Part shown: positions 1 to 13,510 of the stretch, piece after piece
Position numbering within the stretch: the first letter of the stretch is position 1
How the letters are laid out: every line of letters starts with the position of its first letter
Source: Pseudomonadota bacterium
Lineage (GTDB): Bacteria > Pseudomonadota > Gammaproteobacteria > Xanthomonadales > SZUA-38
Direction of reading: 5' to 3'
NCBI GenBank assembly: GCA_039033415.1
Contig: JBCCCR010000024.1
Coordinates: forward strand, 1 to 64,000
DNA: 64,000 bases
The notes under the pieces: generated by a model
What the model saw: only the letters and a program-made list of their open reading frames with translations
Told to the model about the DNA's origin: nothing
Databases searched by the model: none
Program-made: the position numbers and the translations under genes

Positions 1-20
1 CGCGCATGCGCGGGTTTTTT
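1..20 (+). terminator. Partial candidate terminator at the window edge
   Basis: A perfect 12-base palindrome (4-bp CGCG arms around CATG, possibly longer outside the window) is followed by GG and six T. Read on the plus strand this looks like the end of a rho-independent terminator for a gene left of the window. It also lies just past the 3' end of the minus-strand tRNA-Ser, so a bidirectional role is possible. The left side is not visible. Confidence 0.4.
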
Positions 21-22
21 AG

Positions 23-113
23 TGGCGGAGAGAGAGGGATTCGAACCCTCGATGGGCTTTTGACCCATACTCCCTTAGCAGGGGAGCGCCTTCAGCCGCT
101 CGGCCACCTCTCC
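23..113 (-). tRNA. tRNA-Ser (anticodon GCT)
   Basis: Read on the minus strand, the sequence folds as a class II tRNA with a long variable arm. The acceptor GGAGAGG pairs with TCTCTCC, the anticodon loop is CTGCTAA (GCT, reading AGC/AGU codons), the T-loop is TTCGAAT, and CCA is encoded. It lies downstream of csrA on the same strand, the csrA-tRNA-Ser order also found in E. coli. A TATGAT at 130-125, about 12 bases before the mature 5' end, could be its own -10 box. Confidence 0.97.
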
Positions 114-225
114 GCGGGGGGCGTATCATAACTGACCTTTTTGGTGTTTTTCACGGAAAAAATGAAAAAAGGGCGTCGCGTCGCCTGGCGGGCGATCGCG
201 GTCGCTCGGCGGTACGTTGGGTGAC

Positions 226-417
226 TTAGCTTTTCGCCGGGTTTTCGGCGTCGTCTTCCTGGCGAATTCGCTCGTAGATTTCTTCCCGGTGCACGGCCAC
301 GTCTTTCGGCGCGTTGATGCCGATGCGCACCTGGTTCCCCTTGACGCCCAGCACGGTGACCGTGATTTCGTCACCGATCATGAGCGTTTCGCCGACCCGG
401 CGGGTCAGAATCAGCAT
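226..417 (-). CDS. csrA: Carbon storage regulator CsrA
   Basis: CsrA is a small dimeric RNA-binding protein that binds GGA-containing hairpins in mRNA leaders and represses or stabilises target messages; it controls carbon flux, biofilm and motility. The 63-residue product opens with [18 protein letters not shown] and keeps the family core ([26 protein letters not shown]), including the conserved Val-His-Arg-Glu RNA-binding face. Length matches the family (about 60 to 65). The gene is followed by tRNA-Ser. A T-rich stretch after the stop (about 150 to 175, minus strand) may help termination. Unlike E. coli, alaS is not the upstream neighbour here. Confidence 0.97.
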   Translation of the reverse strand: MLILTRRVGETLMIGDEITVTVLGVKGNQVRIGINAPKDVAVHREEIYERIRQEDDAENPAKS

Positions 418-538
418 GTTGTTCTTTCTTGGGTCACAGGGACTCTCCTATCCCGCGTCGCGTCGGTAAGCGACACCGCCGTGTCCTTTAAAGTAGCCCG
501 ATTGTCGCCCAAAGTTGCTGCTGCGCACAAGCGAGCGA

Positions 539-1594
539 CTATTGCCCTGCCAGCATGGCCGACATGCCGCCTTCGATGAAGCTGGCGTTGATCCCGTGCT
601 GAGACAGGAGGAAGGCGGCCGCGGAGCTGCGTGCGCCGCAGTCGCAGTAGGCGATATGGCTTCCCGCTGCATCGAGTTCAGCAATCGCGTCGCGGAGCCG
701 GTAGAGCGGGATATTGCGACTCCCGCGAATCGACCGGCTGCCGTGCTCGTTCTCCATGCGCACATCAATGAGGACGGCGCCATCCTGCTTCACCTGACGG
801 GCAGCCTCGCGCGCGGAGAGCGACTGAACGACCGGGCGAATCAGCAGCGCCTTAAATCGCTCCTTGGCCAGGCGCATCAGAACGCCGGGCTGCGTCATAA
901 CGACAGTGGCGTTCCGGGGCAGGCCGGAGATCAGCGCCTCTTCTCCAAAACTCTGTCCCGCCTCGAGCGTCGCGATCGGAATTGGTACTTGACCTGCCAT
1001 GCGCCGCACCTCGGCCTGGCCCTCCACGATCATGTAGTAGTAGTCGCCGTCGTCACCCTGGCGAACAATTTCCTGGCCGGCCTCGCACTCCATGCGTTCG
1101 ACCGCCGCAAAGAACAGCTCGATATTCTCCGTCGGCAGCTCACGGAAGATCTCGCTCTGCACGATTTGAAACATCCATGAACCGTCGAGCCCCTCGGCAT
1201 CTGCAACGTCTGTCACGCTCAGGGAAGGCATCTCCCCGGTGACCAGCTGGCTGCGAGTCGCCAGGTCTTCCACCAGCCCTCGAGGTGCCTCGACCACCAC
1301 GGCGGAATCGCTCGTGACCTGCGCGGTGTGTGGCCGGGGCTGCAGGTTGCCCATGGCGTAGCGCGCCGCGTCGTCCCCGACCGCGAGCGAGCGGACCTGT
1401 CCGCTGGCCGACTTGCGCGCAATGGCGCCGTCCGCCAGGAAGATGATGAGCTCGTCTTCGTCACCCTCCAGGTAGACGCATTCACCCTGCGTGAGCTCTC
1501 GCGTGCTCGCGGCGTCGAGAAAAGCCGTGAACTGCTCGGCCCCAAAGGTGCTGAGCGGATTGATGGTTCGAAGAACGTCCAGGTACTGTTCCAT
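539..1594 (-). CDS. Double cyclic-nucleotide-binding domain protein with C-terminal rhodanese domain
   Basis: The 351-residue cytoplasmic protein has two cNMP-binding (CAP_ED-like) folds, roughly residues 10-115 and 140-250, and a rhodanese-like domain from about 255 to the end. The second cNMP domain has the recognisable phosphate cassette region GQSFGEEALISGLPRNATV; the first is more degenerate. The rhodanese domain has an active-site loop CDCGARS (catalytic Cys about residue 317), so sulfur or persulfide transfer is possible. There is no DNA-binding domain, so it is not a CRP-type transcription factor. Such proteins are usually annotated only by domain; the ligand and partner are unknown. 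It lies upstream of csrA on the same strand with a 121-base gap. A class III cyclase is encoded at 38.3 kb, which could supply a ligand, but this link is inference. Confidence 0.85.
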   Translation of the reverse strand: MEQYLDVLRTINPLSTFGAEQFTAFLDAASTRELTQGECVYLEGDEDELIIFLADGAIARKSASGQVRSLAVGDDAARYAMGNLQPRPHTAQVTSDSAVVVEAPRGLVEDLATRSQLVTGEMPSLSVTDVADAEGLDGSWMFQIVQSEIFRELPTENIELFFAAVERMECEAGQEIVRQGDDGDYYYMIVEGQAEVRRMAGQVPIPIATLEAGQSFGEEALISGLPRNATVVMTQPGVLMRLAKERFKALLIRPVVQSLSAREAARQVKQDGAVLIDVRMENEHGSRSIRGSRNIPLYRLRDAIAELDAAGSHIAYCDCGARSSAAAFLLSQHGINASFIEGGMSAMLAGQ

Positions 1595-1817
1595 GGTCCG
1601 GAAGCGATCGGCCGTGATCGCAAGATGTTCGCATTTACGTTGGCTCGGTGCCAGATCGGTGAACGGACAACAGTACCGTTTTGGAGAGGGGCAGGGAATG
1701 ATCGGGCCTGGACGGGTGCCGGGAAACCAACTATCCGGCTGTCGCCGGTGCGGCGACCCTCAGCGCCAGAGTCGTTGACTGGGGGCGGCCGGACCCGTAC
1801 CATTCGACGGCTTTTTT

Positions 1818-1894
1818 CGGGGTATAGCGCAGTCTGGTAGCGCGCCTGCTTTGGGAGCAGGATGTCGGGGGTTCGAATCCCTCTACCCCGACCA
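1818..1894 (+). tRNA. tRNA-Pro (anticodon TGG)
   Basis: The acceptor CGGGGTA pairs with TACCCCG, the anticodon loop TTTGGGA carries TGG, the T-loop is TTCGAAT, and CCA is encoded. First of four tightly spaced tRNA genes in front of tig, probably cotranscribed with the next three. Confidence 0.97.
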
Positions 1895-1902
1895 GTTTCT
1901 CG

Positions 1903-1979
1903 GCGCCTGTAGCTCAACCGGATAGAGCACCGGCCTTCTAAGCCGACGGTTGCAGGTTCGAGTCCTGCCGGGCGCGCCA
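1903..1979 (+). tRNA. tRNA-Arg (anticodon TCT)
   Basis: The acceptor GCGCCTG pairs with CGGGCGC (one G-T), the anticodon loop CTTCTAA carries TCT for AGA/AGG codons, the T-loop is TTCGAGT and CCA is encoded. It starts 8 bases after tRNA-Pro. Confidence 0.97.
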
Positions 1980-2121
1980 AGCTGGCGCCACGAGCGAAAG
2001 TCAGGGCGCCGGGTTGGACTGCGCGCTGCGGCGCGCGGGCAGTACCGACGGCGCTTGGCGAACGGTGCCAGGCGCGTCAAAATAGCCACGGCAGGTCGCC
2101 GACTGCCGACGGCAATACAAT

Positions 2122-2198
2122 GGTGGGCGTAGCTCAGTTGGTAGAGCACTGGATTGTGGCTCCAGAGGTCGCGGGTTCAACCCCCGTCGCTCACCCCA
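2122..2198 (+). tRNA. tRNA-His (anticodon GTG)
   Basis: The extra 5' G typical of tRNA-His is encoded at 2122 and faces discriminator C at 2195. The anticodon loop TTGTGGC carries GTG and CCA is encoded. The 142-base spacer before it holds no recognisable gene. Confidence 0.96.
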
Positions 2199-2211
2199 TT
2201 TTTTGTGCAGC

Positions 2212-2296
<85 letters not shown>

Positions 2297-2462
2297 GCCA
2301 CCACCGCGACGCAAAAGGCGTTTCACTCGCAGCAACGGCCTGGCCGACGGTTCGGCGGTCCGACCGGTGAATGTGGCAACAGGCGCGGGACGGCAACTAT
2401 GCCGGGCGGGAAACGGATCGAAGCAACGCCGCTGCACGGCGACACACATTTCGCGCCCGCCA

Positions 2463-2491
2463 TTGATTTTGACGGATGTAACCACTAACTA
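2463..2491 (+). promoter_or_regulatory. Weak candidate promoter for tig
   Basis: TTGATT (2463-2468) and TAACTA (2486-2491) are separated by 17 bases in the 291-base gap between tRNA-Leu and tig, leaving about a 90-base leader. The -10 box is a poor match, so this is only a candidate. No other feature is apparent in the gap. Confidence 0.25.
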
Positions 2492-2587
2492 AGCACGTTG
2501 GGCCGGGCTGCTCCCGAATTTGGGGCGCGCCGCCAGCCCTCAAACAAAAAAAACCACCGGCACGACAGCACTGGCTGCGGAGGAAAC

Positions 2588-3907
2588 ATGCAGGTTTCGG
2601 TAGAAAATACGGGGGCGCTCAGCCGCAAGCTGACGGTTGCGCTGCCGGCACAAGAAATTGAGGGGAAGGTCAGCGGCAAAATGCAGGACCTGAAGCGTCA
2701 GGTCAGGCTCAAGGGCTTTCGGCCCGGGAAGGTGCCGATGACGGTCATCGAAAAGCGCTTTGGTCCTCAGGTTCGCGCTGAGGTGGTTGATGAGCTGGTC
2801 AACCAGTCCTTCCAGCAGGCGCTCAGCCAGGAAAACCTCCGCGTGGCCTCAGCCCCGCAGATCGACGCGCAGCCGCCTGAGCGCGATGTCGACTTCACCT
2901 ACACCGCCGAATTCGACGTTTTCCCCGAGCTCGAGGAGCTCGCGCTTGGTGAGCTGGAAATCGAGAAGCCCACGGCCGAGGTGACCGACGAAGACGTCGA
3001 CAACATGATCGAAACCCTGCGTCGTCAGCGCCAGAGCTGGGACGAGGTGGAGCGCCCCGCCACCGAAGGCGATCTGGTGTTCTTCCACTTCCGCTTCGAG
3101 GGCGACGGCGTCACGTTTCCGGAGGACGGTGAAGAGCGTGCTGGCGCCATTCTCGGCAACGGCGCCTTTGACGCGTCGATCGAAGCCGAGCTTAGCGGCA
3201 TGGCCACCGAAGGCGAGAAGACCAGCGAGCTGACGCTCGACGAAAACTTCCAGGTCGAGACGCTGGCCGGCAAAACCGGGTCGCTCAGCCTGCGGGTGGA
3301 AAAGGTCCAGGCGCCGACATTGCCAGAGGTCGACGACGAATTTATTCAAGGTTTCGGCGTCAGCGAAGGCGGTATGGATCAGTTCCGCAGTGATGTGCGG
3401 GATAACCTCGAGCGCGAGCTCAAGCAAACCATCAGCCGGGTGATGCGCGCCGGCGTGATGAACCGGCTGGTTGAGAAGTATCCCGAGATGGCGGTTCCGG
3501 CATCGATGATCGAGCAGGAACAGCAGGCCATGGCCCAGACCGCTCAGCGCCAGCTGCAGCAGGCGGGCCAGGCAGATGCCGAGCTGCCCGATCCCGCGGG
3601 CTTTGAGGAAGCGGCCGAGCGGCGGGTGCGAGCCGCGATGCTCGTCAGCGAGGTCGCGCGCCACAACAGCCTCAACGTCGACGGGACTCGCGTGCAGGAA
3701 ACGATCCAGGAGATCGCCTCCACGTACGAAGACCCGGCGGCGGTCGTCAATCTCTATTACAGCGATGAGAATCTGCTGAACAACGTCCAAAACCTGGTGC
3801 TGGAAGAGCAGGCGGTCGACTGCGTGCTGGAACAGGCCAACGTAACCGAATCGCCGGTGAGCTTTGATGAGCTGATGAACCGGGCCAGCAAGGGAGAAGC
3901 AGCATGA
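2588..3907 (+). CDS. tig: Trigger factor, ribosome-associated chaperone and prolyl isomerase
   Basis: Trigger factor binds the ribosomal exit tunnel through its N-terminal domain and shields nascent chains. The 439-residue product begins [17 protein letters not shown] and has the ribosome-binding signature GFRPGKVP near residue 45, a central FKBP-type PPIase domain (about 150-235) and the helical C-terminal arms. I chose the ATG at 2588 because it follows a good ribosome-binding site (GGAGGAAAC) and matches the family start; the frame is open further upstream. The stop overlaps the clpP start (ATGA), so tig and clpP are translationally coupled. Confidence 0.97.
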   Translation: MQVSVENTGALSRKLTVALPAQEIEGKVSGKMQDLKRQVRLKGFRPGKVPMTVIEKRFGPQVRAEVVDELVNQSFQQALSQENLRVASAPQIDAQPPERDVDFTYTAEFDVFPELEELALGELEIEKPTAEVTDEDVDNMIETLRRQRQSWDEVERPATEGDLVFFHFRFEGDGVTFPEDGEERAGAILGNGAFDASIEAELSGMATEGEKTSELTLDENFQVETLAGKTGSLSLRVEKVQAPTLPEVDDEFIQGFGVSEGGMDQFRSDVRDNLERELKQTISRVMRAGVMNRLVEKYPEMAVPASMIEQEQQAMAQTAQRQLQQAGQADAELPDPAGFEEAAERRVRAAMLVSEVARHNSLNVDGTRVQETIQEIASTYEDPAAVVNLYYSDENLLNNVQNLVLEEQAVDCVLEQANVTESPVSFDELMNRASKGEAA

Positions 3908-4527
3908 TGGAAACCAGAGCTTTGAATCTCGTACCCATGGTGGTGGAGCAAACCTCCCGTGGCGAGCGGGCTTACGATATCTACTCAAGACTCCTCAAGG
4001 AGCGGCTGGTGTTTCTCGTCGGTCCGGTCGACGACAACGTGGCCAACCTCGTAGTGGCGCAGCTGCTGTACCTCGAGTCGGACAATCCTGAGAAAGACAT
4101 CAACTTCTACATCAACAGCCCGGGCGGCTCCGTGACGGCCGGCATGGCGATCTATGACACGATGCAGTTCATCAAGCCCGCGGTCAGCACCATCTGCGTT
4201 GGCCAGGCGGCGAGCATGGGTGCGCTGCTGTTAGCGGCCGGTGAGGCCGGTAAGCGGGCGTGTCTTCCTCACTCGCGCGTCATGATCCACCAGCCGTCAA
4301 GCGGCTTCCAGGGTCAGGCTTCCGACATCGATATTCACGCCCGTGAAGTGCTGACGCTCAAGGAACGGCTCAACAAAATCATGGCCAAGCACACCGGTCA
4401 AACGGTGGAGGCGATCGAGAAAGACACCGATCGCGACCGCTTTATGAGCGGCGAAGAGGCGGTGGATTACGGTCTCGTAGACATGGTTCTCGAGGAGCGG
4501 GATTCGGCGCCGGTTCACGGCGTTTAG
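3904..4527 (+). CDS. clpP: ATP-dependent Clp protease proteolytic subunit ClpP
   Basis: ClpP forms the tetradecameric serine-protease barrel that degrades substrates unfolded by ClpX or ClpA. The 207-residue product has the catalytic triad Ser104 (GQAASMGA), His129 (HSRVMIHQP) and Asp178, and a short N-terminal propeptide before residue 14 or so. The start at 3904 overlaps the tig stop; a second ATG at 3907 is also possible. It is followed 113 bases later by its partner clpX. Confidence 0.97.
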   Translation: MMETRALNLVPMVVEQTSRGERAYDIYSRLLKERLVFLVGPVDDNVANLVVAQLLYLESDNPEKDINFYINSPGGSVTAGMAIYDTMQFIKPAVSTICVGQAASMGALLLAAGEAGKRACLPHSRVMIHQPSSGFQGQASDIDIHAREVLTLKERLNKIMAKHTGQTVEAIEKDTDRDRFMSGEEAVDYGLVDMVLEERDSAPVHGV

Positions 4528-4640
4528 GTTTTTCTTCGACCTGCCGATATCCGTCGGAGGAACATTTCGACAGCAGGGGGCAAACGCCTCCTGGTGTGGT
4601 ATCCTCGAAAAGGGTCAATACAGGCTGTAAACTGCGGTAA

Positions 4641-5906
<1,266 letters not shown>

Positions 5907-6142
5907 GGGTCAGGGCCACTGTTGCCCGACCCCGCAGCCACAAACCGGGCTGCGGCGTTGAAACCCGGCGTCGCGAGCCCAATCTCTTTGCCAGAGCCCA
6001 GCGTCTGCCGGGAGAGCCCCTTTAGGCCTCCGACGCCGCCAGTTCGGCGGCCTGGACAGGGCAGGGGCGTCAGCAGACGCCGCCTCAAGGTCTGGCGAAA
6101 GCAAACGATCTACTACTATTAACGAGCAATCTGAGGTGCCCG

Positions 6143-8575
<2,433 letters not shown>

Positions 8576-8610
8576 TTGGGTTCCCGGGGCGAGGCCCCTG
8601 CTAGACCTCC

Positions 8611-8649
8611 AGGCCGACCGTCGACACGCGTCTTCGATCGGCCTTTTTT
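8611..8649 (+). terminator. Rho-independent terminator after lon
   Basis: AGGCCGA (8611-8617) pairs perfectly with TCGGCCT (8638-8644), with inner bases that can pair further, followed directly by a run of T. It ends the tig-clpP-clpX-lon block. Confidence 0.8.
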
Positions 8650-8905
8650 GTTGTCGGCCAGGCGATGGAGAGCAGGGTAAGGGCCGGGTCGGGGCAACGG
8701 CCGAGGCTTCGAGGAGTTCGGCTGCTTATTCAAGGCGTTGTGCGGCTGTGACGCCAAGTCACTTTAGCTCAAAAAAAGAACTTAAGCCCCAAGAAAATGT
8801 CAACCGTTTCGGTGCAAAAACCGACCTTTCTTCCGCAATTGTTTTCCCGCGCAGGCCGCGTGGCCATTGACTTTTCGGCGAATAAGACAGTTGCGTGACA
8901 ATTCC

Positions 8906-8934
8906 TTGCCCTCGTCCGGAGGGGCTGGTATAAA
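8906..8934 (+). promoter_or_regulatory. Candidate sigma-70 promoter for hupB
   Basis: TTGCCC (8906-8911) and TATAAA (8929-8934) are separated by exactly 17 bases. The predicted start site near 8941 leaves a leader of about 200 bases before the hupB ATG. Confidence 0.5.
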
Positions 8935-9140
8935 CGCTTCTTCGCTGAGGCGGCTGGCTATTCGTGGGGAGGCTTCGAGGCAATTCCTGGGGCCACATTC
9001 CAGCCGACTCGGAAGGGGTGAACGTCAGCAGCAATCGGCTACATTCACATACTCAAGCGTACCTCGGAAACCGGCCCATCGATGGCCGTTAACGGAAAGT
9101 CCCGAGCCGGGGTGGGCCGCATACATGAGGAAGAAAAACT

Positions 9141-9413
9141 ATGAACAAAACTGAGCTCGTCGAAGCAGTATCAAAGGCAGCAGACCTGAGCAAGAGTGAC
9201 GCAGGCGAAGCGGTAGAGGCAGTCCTCGCAGCAGTCACCAAGGCCCTCAAGAAGGGCGACACGGTGTCTCTGGTTGGCTTTGGTACCTTCAGCGTTAAGA
9301 AGCGCGCAGCGCGCACCGGTCGGAATCCGCGTACCGGCGAAACCATCAAAATCAAGGCGTCCAAAATCCCGTCATTCAAGGCTGGCAAAGGCCTTAAGGA
9401 TGCCGTAAACTAG
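9141..9413 (+). CDS. hupB: DNA-binding protein HU, beta-type
   Basis: HU is an abundant histone-like dimer that bends and compacts DNA. The 90-residue product starts [20 protein letters not shown] and contains the DNA-binding beta-arm signature [18 protein letters not shown]. The start follows a strong purine-rich site (AGGAAG). The position directly after lon is conserved in pseudomonads and Xanthomonadales. Two tRNA genes follow within about 100 bases and may be cotranscribed. Confidence 0.96.
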   Translation: MNKTELVEAVSKAADLSKSDAGEAVEAVLAAVTKALKKGDTVSLVGFGTFSVKKRAARTGRNPRTGETIKIKASKIPSFKAGKGLKDAVN

Positions 9414-9427
9414 CGCGCCTTCTCGGG

Positions 9428-9503
9428 GGGTGCTTAGCTCAGCTGGGAGAGCATCGCCCTTACAAGGCGAGGGTCGCAGGTTCGAGCCCTGCAGCACCCA
9501 CCA
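9428..9503 (+). tRNA. tRNA-Val (anticodon TAC)
   Basis: The acceptor GGGTGCT pairs with AGCACCC, the anticodon loop CTTACAA carries TAC, the T-loop is TTCGAGC and CCA is encoded. It lies 14 bases after hupB. Confidence 0.97.
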
Positions 9504-9512
9504 CCAGGTTCA

Positions 9513-9589
9513 GGAGTGGTAGTTCAGCTGGTTAGAATACCGGCCTGTCACGCCGGGGGTCGCGGGTTCGAGTCCCGTCCACTCCGCCA
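9513..9589 (+). tRNA. tRNA-Asp (anticodon GTC)
   Basis: The acceptor GGAGTGG pairs with CCACTCC, the anticodon loop CTGTCAC carries GTC, the T-loop is TTCGAGT and CCA is encoded. It is separated from tRNA-Val by 9 bases. Confidence 0.97.
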
Positions 9590-9596
9590 TATAAGC

Positions 9597-9628
9597 AAAG
9601 GGCGCCCCAGGGCGCCTTTTGTTTTTTT
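9597..9628 (+). terminator. Rho-independent terminator after tRNA-Asp
   Basis: GGCGCC at 9601-9606 pairs with GGCGCC at 9611-9616 around a CCAG loop, flanked by A's on the left and TTTTGTTTTTTT on the right. It ends the hupB-tRNA-Val-tRNA-Asp unit before ppiD. Confidence 0.75.
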
Positions 9629-9667
9629 GACTTGCAGGCCTGAAGTCAGGCCTCGGAGCGAAAGCCA

Positions 9668-11728
9668 ATGATGCAGGCAATCAGGGACCGGGCTTCAGGA
9701 TTCATCGCCTGGACGATTATCGGATTGATTTGTGTAGTGCTCGTTGCCACCGGCGGTTTTGAGTACTTCAACACCACGCCGCAGGATGCGGTCGCCGCGG
9801 TCAACGGTGAAGAGATTCCGCTGGCCGAGTTTACGCAGAGCTTTAGCCGCTACCGTGCCCGGCTGCAGTCGCAGTTTGGTGGATCGTTGGGAAACGACTA
9901 CTTTGACCAGCCGCTGATTCGTCGCGAACATCTGGAGCTGCTGATCAATCGGGAGATTCGGGTTCAGGCGGCCCAGGAGGCTGGCCTCACCATCACGCCT
10001 CGGCGTCTGCAGGACTCGATCCAGAGCTTTGAAGCGTTCAACGTTGGGAACGTGTTCAGTCAGGACCAATATGTCGCGCTGCTTGCGCAGCAGGGTGAGA
10101 CACCCCGCAGCTTCGAAGCAGGCCTCGCAGACGAGCTGCTGTACAACGAAATTCCCGCGGTGCTGTCAGCATCAGCCTTCGCGCTTCCTTCCGAGATCTC
10201 CCGCGCCCAGCGACTTCAGGCGCAGCAGCGGTCGTTTCGGCACGTAGCGTATACCTCGGAGGAATTCCGCGACCAGGTTGTGGTCACCGACGAGGACATC
10301 CAGACCTACTACAACGAAAACCCGGCTCAGTTCACCAACCCTGAGACGGTGATCATCGAGTACGTACTGCTGTCCAGCGCCAACCTCACGACCGATCTAG
10401 AGATCAGCGAGAGTTCGCTCAAGGCTCGCTACGACACGCAGAAGGGTCGCTTTGTGATTCCCGAGCGGCGCCGCACCTCACATATCCTGATCGAGGTCGG
10501 CGAAAACGCGCCGGCGGAGGAGCTCCAGGCGGCGGAGGCTCGGGCCGCCGAAGCGACCTCCCGGGCTCGCGCGGGGGAGGACTTCGCCGAGCTAGCCAAG
10601 GAGCTGTCTGACGATATCGGGTCAGCGCAGGCTGGTGGTGACCTCGGATGGGTCGAACGCGACGTTATGGTCGAAGCGTTCGAGCAGGCGCTGTTTGCGA
10701 TGGAGGTTGACACCATTTCTGACCCCGTCAACACGGCGTTTGGCTTTCACGTGATCAACCTCCTGGAAGTGGAGGAAAGCCGCGGCAAAACCTTTGAGGA
10801 AGCGCGCGAGGAGCTGACCGCCGAGTACCGCGAAACCGAGCTCGAACGGCTGTACCTGGAACAGCAGGACCGGCTGTACGATCTCAGCTATGAAGATTCA
10901 GGCAGCCTCCAGACGGCCGCTGATTCGCTGGGGTTAGAGATTCAGACCAGCGAACCGTTTTCCCGCACCGGTGGCGCCGGGGTCACGGCCAACCAGCAGG
11001 TTATTCAGGCGGCTTACGCCGACCAGGTGCTGCTGGAGGGCTCGAACAGCGACCCGATCAGCCTGAGCGAAACCGAGACCATTGTGCTGCGCGTAAACCA
11101 GCGAATTGACGAATCGCTTTCGCCGCTCGAAGAGGTGAGGGAAGACGCGCGCGCGAGTGTCTTGAGTCGGGAGGCTCGCGAGCTGGCCCGGGAAGCCGCC
11201 CAGTCGCTGAGCGACGCGGCAGCTGACGCCGGAACCCTGGCGCTGGCCCTGGCGGCGCTGCCGGCGCCGATGACCCCTGCGGACGATCCCGCTGCTCTAC
11301 CGGAAGCAGACGCTGCCGCGCAGGAAGCGGATGAGGCGAACGAGGGTGGAGCCGCTGAGAGCGACGCGGAAGAATCGTCCGAGGAGGACGCCGCCAAAAG
11401 TGTGGTGGAAAGCCTGGACGTGCCCCGCTTTGGCCGCCCCGGAGAGGTTGATGGTCAGCTGGCTCAGGGCGTCTTTCGCCTGGCGAGGCCGGCCGACGCT
11501 GAGCCGACGTTTGGCCTGGTTGCCGGAGGCCCGGAAACCTTCTACGCCGTCTCGCTGTTTGCCGTGACGGAAGGCCAGGAAGACGACAACGCGATTGAGC
11601 GGGTCTCCACTCAGATTGAGCGCAAGCTCTCGGGCGAAGAGGTTGCCGGCGCTGACGCTCAGCTCCGGGCGGCCGCTGAGATCGACGTGATTGAGGAGCG
11701 GCTGACGCCGGTCGGCGCGACCTTCTAA
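9668..11728 (+). CDS. ppiD: Membrane-anchored periplasmic chaperone PpiD (SurA-N and parvulin domains)
   Basis: PpiD is tethered to the inner membrane near the Sec translocon and helps newly exported proteins fold. The 686-residue product has one N-terminal membrane segment (about residues 12-34), a SurA-like helical chaperone region (about 35-220) and a parvulin-type PPIase domain (about 265-370, [11 protein letters not shown] to [11 protein letters not shown]). An Ala/Glu/Asp-rich low-complexity insertion lies around residues 535-575 and is probably disordered. Genomic position after hupB and before fabI is conserved. Start codons ATGATG at 9668/9671 are both possible. Confidence 0.93.
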   Translation: MMQAIRDRASGFIAWTIIGLICVVLVATGGFEYFNTTPQDAVAAVNGEEIPLAEFTQSFSRYRARLQSQFGGSLGNDYFDQPLIRREHLELLINREIRVQAAQEAGLTITPRRLQDSIQSFEAFNVGNVFSQDQYVALLAQQGETPRSFEAGLADELLYNEIPAVLSASAFALPSEISRAQRLQAQQRSFRHVAYTSEEFRDQVVVTDEDIQTYYNENPAQFTNPETVIIEYVLLSSANLTTDLEISESSLKARYDTQKGRFVIPERRRTSHILIEVGENAPAEELQAAEARAAEATSRARAGEDFAELAKELSDDIGSAQAGGDLGWVERDVMVEAFEQALFAMEVDTISDPVNTAFGFHVINLLEVEESRGKTFEEAREELTAEYRETELERLYLEQQDRLYDLSYEDSGSLQTAADSLGLEIQTSEPFSRTGGAGVTANQQVIQAAYADQVLLEGSNSDPISLSETETIVLRVNQRIDESLSPLEEVREDARASVLSREARELAREAAQSLSDAAADAGTLALALAALPAPMTPADDPAALPEADAAAQEADEANEGGAAESDAEESSEEDAAKSVVESLDVPRFGRPGEVDGQLAQGVFRLARPADAEPTFGLVAGGPETFYAVSLFAVTEGQEDDNAIERVSTQIERKLSGEEVAGADAQLRAAAEIDVIEERLTPVGATF

Positions 11729-11755
11729 CGCTGCCTGGACGCCGGTGTCACGACG

Positions 11756-12556
11756 CTATCCGTCGGCGTCCTGGTTGAGGTCCGGCATGCCGAGGATGCT
11801 GTAGCCCGAGTCGACGTAGGTGATTTCGCCGGTAATGCCGGAAGCCAGATCGGAACACAGGAAGGCCGCAACGTTTCCGACTTCCTCGGTGGTGATGGTC
11901 CGCCGCAGCGGTGCCGTACGTTCCACGTGGTCCAGCATCTTGCGGAAATTTGAGATCCCGGCAGCGGCGAGGGTCTTAATGGGTCCGGCGCTGACGCCGT
12001 TGACCCGAATGCCATCGGGGCCAAGGCTCTGGGCCAGGTATCGCACGGCCGCTTCCAGACTGGCCTTCGCCAGCCCCATCACGTTGTAGTAGGGCATCGC
12101 CCGCATGGCCCCCAGGTAGGACAGCGTCAGCAGAGCGGCGTTTCGGTCTTTCATCAGCGGGTGCATGCTCTTGGCCAGCGCCGCAAAGCTATAGGCACTG
12201 ATGTCGTGAGCGATCTGAAACCCCTCACGGGTCACCGCCTCCGCGAAGTTGCCGACAAGCTGTTCCCGCGGCGCAAAACCCACGGAGTGGACGAGGATGT
12301 CCAGGCTACCCCAGCTCGTGGTCAGCGCGTCGGTGACCGCCGCAATCTGGTCGTCTTCGGCGACATCACAGGGCAGCACAATCGACGAGCCACACTGGTC
12401 AGCGATTTTGTCGACCCGAGATTTCAGCTTTTCGTTCTGATAGGTAAAGGCGATCTCCGCTCCCTGCCGGTGCATGGCTTCCGCGATGCCCCAGGCGATA
12501 GAACGGTTGCTGGCAACCCCGACAATCAGCGCTTTCTTCCCGGCTAGAAATCCCAT
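11756..12556 (-). CDS. fabI: Enoyl-[acyl-carrier-protein] reductase (NADH) FabI
   Basis: FabI performs the last reduction of the fatty-acid elongation cycle, reducing trans-2-enoyl-ACP with NADH. The 266-residue short-chain dehydrogenase has the nucleotide-binding start [20 protein letters not shown] and the Tyr-x6-Lys catalytic pair in YNVMGLAK, typical of FabI rather than FabL or FabV. It converges with ppiD, 27 bases away. A promoter candidate lies at 12709-12681. Confidence 0.97.
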   Translation of the reverse strand: MGFLAGKKALIVGVASNRSIAWGIAEAMHRQGAEIAFTYQNEKLKSRVDKIADQCGSSIVLPCDVAEDDQIAAVTDALTTSWGSLDILVHSVGFAPREQLVGNFAEAVTREGFQIAHDISAYSFAALAKSMHPLMKDRNAALLTLSYLGAMRAMPYYNVMGLAKASLEAAVRYLAQSLGPDGIRVNGVSAGPIKTLAAAGISNFRKMLDHVERTAPLRRTITTEEVGNVAAFLCSDLASGITGEITYVDSGYSILGMPDLNQDADG

Positions 12557-12680
12557 GGTTTTTACTCTTCCCTCAATTGATTCAGTACGGCTGGCAGCAG
12601 CGCGATGTCGATCGCTTCATCCCTTGGGACTGCCGCTGCGCCAGGCTCAGCTCGGCGGGCGGCCGACCCAAACGCGGCTC

Positions 12681-12709
12681 ACCATACTTGATGCGGTAAA
12701 ACATGGAAA
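12681..12709 (-). promoter_or_regulatory. Candidate promoter for fabI
   Basis: Read on the minus strand, TTTCCA (12709-12704) and TATGGT (12686-12681) are 17 bases apart, about 125 bases before the fabI ATG. The spacer region also carries the 5' flank of the divergent methyltransferase gene. Confidence 0.4.
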
Positions 12710-12727
12710 GCGGACGGGTGGGGTACA

Positions 12728-13510
12728 ATGATGGCGTTTTCACGGCTGGTGGCAGGCAGTCTTTTGCTGGATCAATCTCAATCATCGAGTGCCACGTTGG
12801 GTGGCGCTGAAGGCGGCTCGCCAGGTTCCGTGCCGGTTGAGCTTCCGGCGAGGCTGCGGCAAGCGGAAGTCCGCGTCTGCCGATCGGTGGTCGCCAACGT
12901 TTTCGGCTATCACGCGCTGCAGGTGAGCTCGCTGACCACCGCCGATGATTTGCTTGCGACAGCTCAGACGATCAGCTGTCACCAGCTCCGGGTGAATCCC
13001 GCAGGTAAGCTGGAAGGCTGTGTAGCGGGTCAGCTGGCGGAACTGCCGTTCCAGGACGATTCGGTTGCCATGGTGGTGCTCGACCACGTGCACGAGCAGA
13101 TGCCCGGGCGCCGCGAGCTCTGGGGTGAGCTGCATCGGGTGCTTCGCCCGGGCGGGATCGCCATCGTGCTGGGGCTTAACCCGCGGGGCCACCGCCACCC
13201 GCTGCTCATTCATCCGCTGTCGCCACCGGCGATGGCCGAACAGCTTCGTGGTTTCGATTTTCAGACTCTGCTGGTTCGCCCGGTCAGCGATCGCGGCGGC
13301 CGGCTTCGCGATTGGCTGGCTCGCACCTCTCGTCGCTGGTCAGGGGCTCCCTGGCTCGGCTGGTTTGGCCAGTCTTTTGTGCTGGTGGCCCGCAAAAACA
13401 GCAGCGATCCGCAGATTGTACCGCTGCGTCCCGGGCGGCTCTCAGCCCTCAAATCCGCCGCACCGCAACTCGGTGGTGCGCAGGGGCGCGGGCGGTTCTT
13501 ACGGCGATGA
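12728..13510 (+). CDS. YafS-like class I methyltransferase-fold protein
   Basis: The 260-residue protein resembles the YafS family found beside rnhA and dnaQ in many gammaproteobacteria. The recognisable pieces are [12 protein letters not shown] (about residue 57), [19 protein letters not shown] (about 105) and [17 protein letters not shown] (about 140), the usual methyltransferase motifs II-IV. A clear glycine-rich SAM motif I is not seen, so activity is uncertain. Substrate is unknown. The stop overlaps the rnhA ATG (ATGA). The exact start is uncertain: ATG at 12728 and 12731 are adjacent and neither has a strong ribosome-binding site. Confidence 0.75.
   Translation: MMAFSRLVAGSLLLDQSQSSSATLGGAEGGSPGSVPVELPARLRQAEVRVCRSVVANVFGYHALQVSSLTTADDLLATAQTISCHQLRVNPAGKLEGCVAGQLAELPFQDDSVAMVVLDHVHEQMPGRRELWGELHRVLRPGGIAIVLGLNPRGHRHPLLIHPLSPPAMAEQLRGFDFQTLLVRPVSDRGGRLRDWLARTSRRWSGAPWLGWFGQSFVLVARKNSSDPQIVPLRPGRLSALKSAAPQLGGAQGRGRFLRR

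Larger units (their letters stand above)
8576..9140. other. 565-base intergenic region between lon and hupB
   Basis: I see no gene here. It contains the lon terminator (8611-8649), an AT-richer stretch around 8760-8870, and a promoter candidate for hupB (8906-8934). Transcripts from that promoter would have a leader of about 200 bases before hupB. Short open frames across it lack family resemblance. Confidence 0.6.

Noticed and set aside
5922-6122. 66-codon open frame between clpX and lon
   Set aside because: No ribosome-binding site, no family resemblance and a composition typical of a spacer.
12724-12729. TACAAT as a -10 box for the yafS-like gene
   Set aside because: It overlaps the ATG itself, so it would start transcription inside the gene, and no -35 box lies 16-18 bases upstream.
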